The notes under the pieces: generated by a model
Databases searched by the model: none
The model's input: only the letters and a program-made list of their open reading frames with translations
What the model was told of the DNA's origin: nothing
In this document: positions 52,082 through 60,732 of the stretch, piece after piece
Layout of the letters: each line of letters begins with the position of its first letter
How positions within the stretch are numbered: position 1 is the first letter of the stretch
Translations under genes and position numbers: made by a program
Source of the DNA: Natrinema limicola JCM 13563
GTDB lineage: Archaea; Halobacteriota; Halobacteria; Halobacteriales; Natrialbaceae
Assembly: GCF_000337475.1 (NCBI RefSeq)
Contig: NZ_AOIT01000056.1
Coordinates: 1-64,000, forward strand
DNA: 64,000 bases
Reading direction: 5' to 3'

Positions 52082-53019
52082 ACGTCTGGACTCTGGATCG
52101 AGTTGTACTTGTTCGCGCCGTACAGGTAGCCAATGCCGACGGTGGCCGTGAATATGAACAGCATCAGAAGCTGTATGAGTTGATCCGAATCCGGAGACAG
52201 AACGACCTCACGGAGACGTCCAGGAACGTATTCTGTGAGTAGTCGGCCCAAGAACGCCGATTCCTCGCCGGTCGATTCGGGTACCAGAAATTCCATGCCG
52301 CGCTTCGAATATCCTTGCCAGAACGCCCTGTCCAACAACCAAAAGAAGTCTGTCCGGTAATCGAACACCTTGTGGGCGACTTCAGCCTCGGGAACGTACC
52401 AGACGCCGCGGCCGTACTTCGCCCGCATTCGCGCACATAATTCCGTCTCGCCACCCTGAAGATTCTCGTCGCCCTGCCGACCCCCGATATCAGTGTCGAA
52501 CCCACCCAACTCGAGAAACACATCACGCCGAAACGAGATGTTCGAGCCGAAAGTATTGCGTACCTCGCCGGGTCCGTCTGTGAATCCTCTGTGTGTCACG
52601 CCGACGAGCCAGTAGAATTCTTCAGGAAGAAACGCCGGTTTGCCTGCAACCCACTCGGGAATCATCTTCCCGCCGACCGCGATCGCATTGTGAGTCTCAT
52701 AAGCCTCAACAAGCAGCATGATCCAGTCGTCACTTGCGACCGCGTCGTCGTCAATGAAGGCAACAACATCTCCGGTCGCCAACTCTGCGCCCGTGTTGCG
52801 GCTCGCTAACAACCCAACGTTCTCGTCGTTACAGTGGAGCACGACATCGTCACGACTGCCGTACTCGTCTTTCACATGGCGATACAATTCGTCGTCCCCG
52901 TCGACGACGACGACGAGTTCGACGTCTTCGTACGACTGCTCGAGCACGCTCTCAGCTGCTTCCCGGAAGTGATCATACATGTCCGGTGAGTACGTACAGA
53001 GGACGACGGAGACCCGCAT
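52078..53019 (-). CDS. AglG-like glucuronosyltransferase (GT2)
   Basis: The product is 313 residues from ATG 53019 (MRVSVVLCTYSPDMYDHFRE). GT2 fold: VLEQSYEDVELVVVVDGDDE, SRNTGAELATGDVVAFIDDDAVASDDW (DxD), FGSNISFRRDVFLELGGFD and GGETELCARM. Two C-terminal hydrophobic segments lie near residues 285-305. It resembles haloarchaeal AglG/AglI hexuronic-acid transferases on dolichyl phosphate; the donor sugar is inference. It overlaps the next glycosyltransferase start. Confidence 0.8.
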   Translation of the reverse strand: MRVSVVLCTYSPDMYDHFREAAESVLEQSYEDVELVVVVDGDDELYRHVKDEYGSRDDVVLHCNDENVGLLASRNTGAELATGDVVAFIDDDAVASDDWIMLLVEAYETHNAIAVGGKMIPEWVAGKPAFLPEEFYWLVGVTHRGFTDGPGEVRNTFGSNISFRRDVFLELGGFDTDIGGRQGDENLQGGETELCARMRAKYGRGVWYVPEAEVAHKVFDYRTDFFWLLDRAFWQGYSKRGMEFLVPESTGEESAFLGRLLTEYVPGRLREVVLSPDSDQLIQLLMLFIFTATVGIGYLYGANKYNSIQSPDV

Positions 53020-53107
53020 TAGCAACCGATAACCATGATAGAGATAAAGACGTTTCGTGATATTTGCGATCGAATGGTAGCTGTTCCACCCGAGCTCCGT
53101 TCATCGA

Positions 53108-53966
53108 TCACCGTGACGGACGATCGACGAGACTTTTGTACTCCCAAATTAGATCGAAGTATTGTTTCATGCCGGCGACGAACGACCCATTCTCTGTGAT
53201 CGCCGCTTGGCGTCGGTGATTCGGAACGTCAGTCTCCTCGACGAGGAAAATCGCCTTTCCCGAATCGTAGTCCATGCTCGGATCGATAAACGTCCCACGC
53301 CAGGGGAGGACCGTCTCGCTGAACCGGTAATCGATCTGGGAGTACGCCGAGGCGAGCTCGTCAACGATCTCTACTTGTACCGCAGCCTTTGCCTCTGGAA
53401 GTAGTCGTGGATCGAGAAACAACACCGAAATATCGATCCCGCGCTCGAGTGCGTCCTCCACGGCTGGCCTAACATCGTCGAAGTACGCGAAACTGTTCGT
53501 GATGACGGAGACTTCTTCGGACGTGTTCTGATAGAGTTGTCGGGTCTCCGTCTCGCTGGGGTCGCCGACGTCGACGACGTAGAATAACTCGGACATCGGC
53601 GTCAGTTCTTCGTCGGCCTGTTCGTACAGTGGACTGAACTCCTCGAGGAACTCTTCCCGTAACCCATCGACCTCGTTTACAGTAATTCTCGTATCGCTGT
53701 CGTCGGTTCTCCTTCGCTCGCTCGAGTATTTTTTCCGGTGACTTCGACTGGTATTGCTTCGGTCGACCGGGAATCACTTTGATGAATCCGTATTCGGCTA
53801 GTGAGTCGAGCACGCCGTACACCCGTGCTTTGGGGATGCCGGTCGCCTCAGAGATATCTGGAGCTGTCGTCCGGCCAGCATTCAGCAGGTGGGCGAGCGC
53901 CGTCGCCTCGTACTCTTTCAGGTCCAGTTGCTGAAGCAGGTCCGTCGAACCGGTTCGCGTACCCAT
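53108..53966 (-). pseudogene. Frameshifted TrmB-family transcriptional regulator
   Basis: From ATG 53966 (MGTRTGSTDLLQQLDLKEYE) the frame encodes a TrmB winged helix (TAPDISEATGIPKARVYGVL) and then, after QYQSKSPEK, drifts into nonsense. A second frame continues with VNEVDGLREEFLEEFSPLYE and the full TrmB sugar-binding-like half (MSELFYVVDVGDPSETETRQ to KQYFDLIWEYKSLV). Removing one T from the six-T run at 53729-53734 joins the two frames. The effector half is intact, so the break may be recent or a sequence error. Confidence 0.8.
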
Positions 53967-54050
53967 TAGCGGCCGGTTGGCGGTGGAAGACTGTAAACCC
54001 GAGTGTTCGAAGCGATCAAACGCCCGATCTTGAAAACCGAGCAACGATTC

Positions 54051-55055
54051 CTACGCGTTCCGCTGTAACAGCTCTCGTACCGACTCCTCAACCGTGTGAC
54101 GGGCCTCCCACTCGAGTATCTCGTTCGCTTTCGAGGTATCAACTGTAAAGTCCTCGACCAGCGTTTCAGCGCTCCGGGGGTTCTCGACGAGTTCGACATC
54201 GACTGATACGTCGAGCTCGTCATGGGCGAGTTCCTGCACTGTCTCTGCGACTGACATAACCGATGGATCTTCGTTCCCTGCAATCTCGTACGTCTCTGTG
54301 CCCGTCTCGCCGTTGGCCAGTTGCTCGAGCAGTCGTTCCGTACTTCGGACGTACGCTCTGGCGACGTCTTTGACGTGGACGAAATTACGCGATTGCGTTC
54401 CCGGCTCGTACACTGTCAATGACTCGCCAGCCGTCGCTCGATCGACGAAGAAGTTGATTACGGTCGGCTTCGAAACGACCGTATCGCCGACAACGTGGTC
54501 GCCGTAGAGGTTCGACTTCAGGAACAGATGTGCGGGGAACGATCCATCGGCGAACGACTCGATCGCCCGTTCGCCGAGGAGCTTCGTTCGGCCATACCAG
54601 TTCAGCGGATCCCGTGGAAGATTTGCAGTGATCGGGAACGTCTCGGGGTCACCGAGAACAGCCATACTGAACGGGAACACGAGCGCCGTACCGGTCTTTC
54701 GACAGAACCAGGCGACGTTATTCGTGCCCGTAACATTGACTTTGTAAGCCACGTCTCGATTTTCGTCACAATCGTCGACACCGCTTAATGCTGCGAGGTG
54801 GAGGACGACATCTGCACCATCGAGGAACTCCTCGAGTCGGCGGCGGTTTCTGATATCGATATGTGAAATGTCGACGTCACCGACAGACTCGACTTGTCCC
54901 CGATACTGATTATCGAGTCCACGTACGTTCCAGTCTGGGTGGACGGACTGTAGTTGCTGGAGAACCCGGCTGCCAATAAATCCGGTTGCCCCGGTTACCG
55001 CAACTGTTGGCGGTGTATCAGACGCACCTGTATTGGACGTGTTTGGTTTCGTCAT
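54051..55055 (-). CDS. NAD-dependent sugar epimerase/dehydratase
   Basis: The product is a 334-residue extended SDR: VAVTGATGFIGSRVLQQL (NAD motif), VVLHLAALSGVDDCDEN, and NWYGRTKLLGE with the catalytic YxxxK. The C-terminal half carries the sugar-binding part (SRNFVHVKDVARAYV). It modifies a nucleotide sugar for the N-glycan. The start overlaps the ancestral stop of the preceding epimerase gene (ATGA at 55052-55055). Confidence 0.88.
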   Translation of the reverse strand: MTKPNTSNTGASDTPPTVAVTGATGFIGSRVLQQLQSVHPDWNVRGLDNQYRGQVESVGDVDISHIDIRNRRRLEEFLDGADVVLHLAALSGVDDCDENRDVAYKVNVTGTNNVAWFCRKTGTALVFPFSMAVLGDPETFPITANLPRDPLNWYGRTKLLGERAIESFADGSFPAHLFLKSNLYGDHVVGDTVVSKPTVINFFVDRATAGESLTVYEPGTQSRNFVHVKDVARAYVRSTERLLEQLANGETGTETYEIAGNEDPSVMSVAETVQELAHDELDVSVDVELVENPRSAETLVEDFTVDTSKANEILEWEARHTVEESVRELLQRNA

Positions 55056-56005
55056 ATCTTGACCTGTTTTGTTGTCGTTCGCTGCATTCGGTTTGCCAGA
55101 TCACGAACACCCTCTTGAAGTGTCCACTCGAGGTCGAACCCTGTTTTCTCGAGTCAGTCGAAGTTCACGTGGTAGGACGGCCCAGGATTTTTCTCCTCGA
55201 GGTAGGTGATATCCAGTTCTCGGCCAAGCTCATTGCGAACGATCTTGGAATTTTCAGAAATGCGATGATTACACTCGTTCGAACCGACGTTGTACACTGT
55301 CTGTGTCCAGGAATCGGGGTTCAATGCAGCGTGAACGTATGCCCGTGCGGCATCATTTACGTGGATGAATGGCCGCCAGTTCTGCCCATCGCCGTACACA
55401 GTCAGTGGCCGACCAGTGAGGCCACGGAACACGAAATGATTTACAACGAGATTGAACCGGATTCCCGGTGCCCACCCGTAGTTCGTACTCATTCGGAGCG
55501 CGGTTCCGTCAAACCCGTATTCATCCATCGCTGACTCAAGGACGCGTTCAGCCTCTACTTTCGACTCGGCGTATGGATTAAGCGGATCCTGAGCCGTCTC
55601 TTCGTCGATATTCGTACTGGCTGCACGTCCATAGTTGTTGCACGAGGACGCGAACACGACGTGATCGACGCCGAATTTTCCGGCGGCAGTGAGCACGTTG
55701 TCTGTCCCGTCGAGGTTAACTGCGAACGTCTCCTCTCGACGATCATGTGTGGAGGACGCACCCGTGATCGCTGCAAGATGGATTACGGTATCGACATCGC
55801 GCATTGCACTTTCGACATCACCATATTTCCGCACGTCGCCACGGCGAAAGCATAGGGTCTCGCCGATAGAACCACTAAGGTTGGCTGGCGTCCCTGACAC
55901 AAGTGAATCGAGGACGACGACATCCTCAACCCGATTGTCGTCGAGCAACAGTGGGATGAGCGCACTTCCGATGTACCCACATCCACCCGTTACGAGCACG
56001 CGCAT
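55052..56005 (-). pseudogene. NAD-dependent sugar epimerase with in-frame TGA near the C-terminus
   Basis: From ATG 56005 (MRVLVTGGCGYIGSALIPLL; an ATG at 56014 is also possible) the frame encodes an extended SDR with HLAAITGASSTHD, SSCNNYG and NPYAESKVEAE (YxxxK). It stops at TGA 55154-55156 after SYHVNFD. The same frame continues after the TGA with LEKTGFDLEWTLQEGVRDLA, the normal C-terminal helix of this family, to a TGA at 55052-55054 that overlaps the next gene's ATG. One CGA-to-TGA change would explain it. The truncated 283-residue product may still fold in part. Confidence 0.8.
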
Positions 56006-56006
56006 C

Positions 56007-57256
56007 TCATTCATCTTCTGCACTAGTCGATGACTGAACGGGCTTTGCGGAGCTTGAATCCTCGAACTCGACGACGGTATCGTCGTTCTCGTTGTCGGTC
56101 AATACGCTGGGGAGGAATCGATCTTCGTGTGCCGTGACCGTATCTTCGTAGTCGACCAACGTTCCGAGTATCTGCCGAACTCCTTCTTCGAACGTAGTCG
56201 ACTGTCCGTCGGTCAGATCGGCATACCGATCGTTCTCAATCTCCATCTTGTGCGTCTCGTCTTCGTCTCGCGGATTTTCGAAGTGCTTGACGGCGACCTC
56301 AAGGTCGAACTCGTCGGCGACATCGGCGATCGTTTCCGCGATTTCAACGATGCTTATCGCGCGCGTAACTTGATTGTAAACGACGTGATCATCAGGCCTG
56401 GAGTCAGGGTCGTCGAGCGCTAACCGAGTCCCTCAACTGCGTCCTCGAGCGCAATGAAGGGTTTCCGCTGCTTGCCCTTACCGTAGACCGTCATCGGATA
56501 GCCGGCAACGGCCTGGGCGCAGAAGCGATGAGTGACAACGCCGAAGTAATAATCAAAGTCGAACCGAGTTGCCAGACGTGGATCGGCTGCCGTTTCCTCG
56601 GTTTCGGTCCCGTACGTAATTGCCGTTCGAACGTCCGAAATAGGGATATCAAACTGCTTGTGTGCTAACCGCATGTTGGCTGCATCATGTGACTTTGTCA
56701 GGTGATACCAGCTGCCAGCCATTGCGGGGAAGGGGACGTCGTCGCGGTCGCCCTGATTTTCCATTGTTGCTCCACCCTCGGGGATTGGGAACTCTGGAGC
56801 GCCGTACACACCGGTCGTCGTGGTCTCGATGAAATGAGTGTTTTCGAGGCCATGCTCATGAAGCCCCCAGAGGAGATTCCGCGTCGCCAGAAGGTTGTTG
56901 TGCTGGGTGAAGTTCGCTCGTTCACCGTTGATTTGCGAATACGGTGCCGATGGTTGGGCTGCCGTGTGGACGATCGTATCCGGCTCGTGAACGGAAAGAA
57001 GGTGGTCAACGAACGCTCGATTGGTGAGATCACCCTCAACGAACGAGAGGTTGGTAATCCCGAGCGTGTCTTCAGTTGCCTCCAATCGGCCGTCGATTGA
57101 CGCGAGTGGCACTGCACTCGTCGAACCGACCGATTCGACCCATTCCCGTCGTCCGAAGTTATCAACTAAAACGACTCGATCCAGAGTATTGTTTGCAATT
57201 CGGAGTGCTGTCGGCCAGCCGAGGTAGCCATCTACGCCTGTTACGATGATGCTTAT
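56007..57256 (-). pseudogene. UDP-sulfoquinovose synthase (SQD1) homologue, disrupted
   Basis: The N-terminal part reads ISIIVTGVDGYLGWPTALRI, then IVHTAAQPSAPYSQINGE, SWYHLTKSHDAAN and YPMTVYGKGKQRKPFIALED. These match the SQD1 family (extended SDR that makes UDP-sulfoquinovose). No start codon precedes the conserved Rossmann strand: the expected ATG position is ATA (57254-57256), with a stop just upstream. At about 56420 the frame ends in EDAVEGLG-stop, and the next frame continues LALDDPDSRPDDHVVYNQVT through EVAVKHFENPRDEDETHKME to TGA 56007. Adding one C near 56427-56430 restores the frame. Confidence 0.82.
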
Positions 57257-57496
57257 AGTTACTCAAAACATGAGTTACTACGATACCATTATAATTCTTC
57301 TGTTCACACGCCTTTATTGGCGAAAATACATATACAGTCAGACATTAGCGGTTTAAAGAATAAGCAATGACTAGTAGTTATATAAATATGGTTCTAGTAA
57401 ATTAAGACGGCTACAACGATTTTACAGTATCGCAGACGAACCTTACAGCATCGCAATAGAGTACTGTTCCATAACCAACAAATAATTTATTAAATA
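57257..57496. other. AT-rich intergenic region
   Basis: 240 bp of strikingly AT-rich sequence lie between the disrupted SQD1 homologue and glmS. ACTCA-aaaca-TGAGT at 57262-57276 is a short inverted repeat. No open frame or known RNA was recognised. Confidence 0.4.
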
Positions 57497-59302
57497 TTAT
57501 TCTACTGTGACACTTTTCGCTAGGTTACGCGGTTTATCTATCGATCGACCTTTTAGATTTGCTACATGATACGCGAAGAGTTGGAAATAGACGTTTGCAA
57601 CCAAGGGTTCGAATACATCTGCTTCCGGTACCTCGAACGTCCAGTCGAGCGACTTGGTCTCCAAACCATCTGAAACGGTACCGATCGCTGGTGCACCACG
57701 AGCCTGCGCTTCGGTGAGATTGTTCACCGTTTCGCTCCCGTCGGAACCAGCCGTCAGCACAGCGAGCACAGGTGTCTGCTCGGATACGAGCGCAAGCGGG
57801 CCGTGTTTCAATTCGCCGGCAGCAAATCCTTCCGCGTGATCGTAGGAAATCTCCTTCAATTTCAGTGCGCCCTCGAGCGCCACCGGATATCCGTACCGAC
57901 GTCCCACAAAGAAAAACGATTCGGAGTCCTGATACTCGCGAGCAGCCTCAAGCACGTGCTCTTCCTCGTCAAGGACCTGTTGGACAGCGCCAGGCAACGT
58001 GCGCAGATTCTCGAGAAGGGTGCGCGCATTCGCCGTCGAGAGTGTGCCTCGTTCCCGTCCAATCGCAACTGAAAGCAATGCTAACGTCACGACTTGTGAG
58101 GCGAATGTCTTTGTCGCGGCGACGCCGATCTCCGGCCCGGCGCGGATAAACAGCGTATCGTTGGTTTCCCGCGTCACGGAACTTCCGAGAGTGTTCGTTA
58201 CGGCAAGCGTCCTTGCCCCCGCGCCGGCAGCGCGGCGAATCGCACTGAGTGTATCCGCCGTTTCGCCACTCTGGGTCACGGCGATCACGAGCGTCCGCCA
58301 GGGATCGCGACCACCGTCAAACTCGTATTCGCTAGCGATTTCGACACTTGCGCGAACGTCTGCGATCTCCTCGAGAAGCCGTGCTGCGTATTGGCTCGCA
58401 TAATATGATGTTCCACAGGAGACAAGTTGGATCTCCTCGAGCGACTCGAGATAGCCCTGCGGGAAGTCTACATCGAGATCCACGTCGCCACGATCGAGAT
58501 CGATCCGGCCCGACAGTGTCTGTCGCAACGCTGTTGGCTGCTCGTGGATCTCTTTGCGCATGTAGTGCTCGTATCCGCCTTTTTCCGCTGCGTCGGCATC
58601 CCAATCGACAGTTTCGATGTCGTGATCGACTGGTTCACCGTTGCGATACACTGCCACGCTATCAGGCTCGAGGAGCGCGACATCGCCGTCCTCGAGATAG
58701 GTCACGTCGCGGGTGTGGTCGAGAAACGCTGTAACGTCACTCGCAAGGAACGCGGCGTCGTCGCCGTGGCCGATCACAAGCGGACTTTCGTGACGCGTCG
58801 CGACGATTCGGTTACTGCCGGCACGGACGGCAGCGATCGCATAGCTACCCTCAAGCAGATCGACAACACGTTCGACAGCTGATAGCAGGTCGTGGCCGTC
58901 GTCGAGTTCTCGTTCGATAAGATGGGGAATTACTTCGGTATCCGTGTCGCTCGCGAACGCGTATCCCTCTTTTAGTAGCTGCCCTTTCAGCGACTCGTGA
59001 TTTTCGATGATCCCATTGTGAACGACAGCGACGGTTCCCTGCTGACTGGTATGTGGATGGGCGTTTGCATCGGTCGGCGGTCCATGAGTCGACCACCGTG
59101 TGTGTCCGATGCCGCACGTGGCATTCGGTGTGTTCGGAACGCTCAACTCACTGACTTCGCCTGCTTGTTTCGCAACCGTCAGTTCTCGCTCGACAAGCGC
59201 GATTCCAGCGGAGTCGTAACCGCGATAGTCGAGATTCTCGAGACCATTATAGACGATCTGTCCGGCAGGTTCCGTTCCGACATAGCCGACGATTCCACAC
59301 AT
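57497..59302 (-). CDS. glmS: Glutamine-fructose-6-phosphate aminotransferase (isomerizing)
   Basis: The product is 601 residues starting MCGIVGYVGTEPAGQIVYNG at 59302; Cys2 is the N-terminal catalytic nucleophile, which fixes the start despite upstream in-frame codons. The glutaminase domain has HTRWSTHGPPTDANAHPH. Two SIS domains follow (VSCGTSYYASQYAARLLEEI, QSGETADTLSAIRRA; FFVGRRYGYPVALEGALKLK), and the end is PRNLAKSVTVE. It makes glucosamine-6-phosphate for amino-sugar synthesis. It is downstream of the glmU-like gene with a 1-nt gap. Confidence 0.96.
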   Translation of the reverse strand: MCGIVGYVGTEPAGQIVYNGLENLDYRGYDSAGIALVERELTVAKQAGEVSELSVPNTPNATCGIGHTRWSTHGPPTDANAHPHTSQQGTVAVVHNGIIENHESLKGQLLKEGYAFASDTDTEVIPHLIERELDDGHDLLSAVERVVDLLEGSYAIAAVRAGSNRIVATRHESPLVIGHGDDAAFLASDVTAFLDHTRDVTYLEDGDVALLEPDSVAVYRNGEPVDHDIETVDWDADAAEKGGYEHYMRKEIHEQPTALRQTLSGRIDLDRGDVDLDVDFPQGYLESLEEIQLVSCGTSYYASQYAARLLEEIADVRASVEIASEYEFDGGRDPWRTLVIAVTQSGETADTLSAIRRAAGAGARTLAVTNTLGSSVTRETNDTLFIRAGPEIGVAATKTFASQVVTLALLSVAIGRERGTLSTANARTLLENLRTLPGAVQQVLDEEEHVLEAAREYQDSESFFFVGRRYGYPVALEGALKLKEISYDHAEGFAAGELKHGPLALVSEQTPVLAVLTAGSDGSETVNNLTEAQARGAPAIGTVSDGLETKSLDWTFEVPEADVFEPLVANVYFQLFAYHVANLKGRSIDKPRNLAKSVTVE

Positions 59303-59303
59303 G

Positions 59304-60461
59304 TTATCCTCTCCTAACAATTGCGTCCGATTCGATTCGACCGTCAACGGTCACACCGTGGTCGACGGTTGCACCATCTCCCAGTACAGTCCCAGGCTTG
59401 ACTATCGCCCCACTACCAATGGTTACATTGTCGCCGACGACACCACCGAGATCGATATCGGTGTGAACTTCATCTTCGACGACGATCGTCGTTGAGCCAC
59501 CCCCAATGGTGGCGTTCGCGCCGACAGTAGCGTTCTCGGCGATGATCGCGTCGTGAACGACGGCACCTGTTTCGATGACTGCATCCGCGAAGATGACGCT
59601 GTTTGAGATGACGGCATTCGATTCAACCGTGACGTTATCTCCGATCGCAGTGCTACCGCCGACAGTTGCGTTCGAACCGATAGTCACATCTGAGCCGATT
59701 GCCGTATCCGTCGCAATCGCGCGATCCTTTCGTGATGAAGAACCATCGTCGATGACTGCTGCATTGACATCGAGTAGGTCCCAGAGATGAGAGACATCGA
59801 GCCAGAGACCGCGATATCGGACTGCTCGAATCGGCTTCTGGGCTGCGACACCCTTAAGGGTCGTCGTGATTGCGAGTTCGCCGCGGTCAGTCGATGTCGA
59901 CCGAATCGCATCGAAAATCGACGCTTGGAACCCGTATACACCAGCGTTGATGAGTTCGGATGCGACAGGTTCAGGTGGTTTCTCAGTGAGTTCCGTAACC
60001 TGATTATTGGAGACAGTCACAACACCGTAATCGCTAGCGTGATCAGTTCTCGTGACCGCCATCACTGGCCCATCGTTGGCTTCAATCTCGCTTCGAACTC
60101 GTTGGACTAGCGACGAATCAACGAGTCGATCACCATTTAGAACGAGAAATGGATCCGAAACGGCTTCTTCGGCCTGTAAAACGGCGTGAGCCGTTCCGAG
60201 TTGTTTTTCTTGTTCGACGTATTCGATATTTACTCCCCAGTCGTCGCCGTCACCGAAGTGATTTCTGATCCGCTCTTGCTGATACCCGACGACTAGCACG
60301 ATCCGATCAATGCCTGCGTCTGCGATTGCCGACACGACGTGCTCGAGTATCGGACGATTCGCGATGGGAACCATCGGCTTTGGACGCCGACTCGTAAGCG
60401 GTTCGAGCCGACGTCCCTCACCGGCTGCGAGGACGACGGCTGACACGGTGTCGTCTTTCAT
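59304..60461 (-). CDS. glmU: Bifunctional sugar-1-phosphate nucleotidyltransferase/acetyltransferase, GlmU-like
   Basis: The product is 385 residues. The N-terminal nucleotidyltransferase has AVVLAAGEGRRLEPLTSRRP, VPIANRPILEHVVSAI, EQEKQLGTAHAVLQAEE and VLNGDRLVD. From about residue 240 on, left-handed beta-helix hexapeptide repeats (AIGSDVTIGSNATVGGSTAI, IISNSVIFADAVIETGAVVH-like) form the acyltransferase domain. With glmS next to it, UDP-GlcNAc synthesis is most likely; a dTDP-glucose-type pyrophosphorylase is an alternative. Confidence 0.86.
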   Translation of the reverse strand: MKDDTVSAVVLAAGEGRRLEPLTSRRPKPMVPIANRPILEHVVSAIADAGIDRIVLVVGYQQERIRNHFGDGDDWGVNIEYVEQEKQLGTAHAVLQAEEAVSDPFLVLNGDRLVDSSLVQRVRSEIEANDGPVMAVTRTDHASDYGVVTVSNNQVTELTEKPPEPVASELINAGVYGFQASIFDAIRSTSTDRGELAITTTLKGVAAQKPIRAVRYRGLWLDVSHLWDLLDVNAAVIDDGSSSRKDRAIATDTAIGSDVTIGSNATVGGSTAIGDNVTVESNAVISNSVIFADAVIETGAVVHDAIIAENATVGANATIGGGSTTIVVEDEVHTDIDLGGVVGDNVTIGSGAIVKPGTVLGDGATVDHGVTVDGRIESDAIVRRG

Positions 60462-60732
60462 ATACCCTGATTGGTAGATGAAGACTTGAATACTTGCTGG
60501 TGCCAGATATTGTTTTATTATGATGCCGTTGACTACCCCTTCAAATTAGATTTTCGGACAATTATAAGCAGAATGTACTTATAGATAGGTGTATCAAGAA
60601 ATTATATTGTTTATTTGACCGGTAGTAGAACACATGTTCAGAAAATATTTATTTCACGAGGTATTTCGCTGTTCAGCGAACAGGCTCGGAACGAGATCGA
60701 CTCGCCGGTCACCCTACTCGAACACGCACCTC

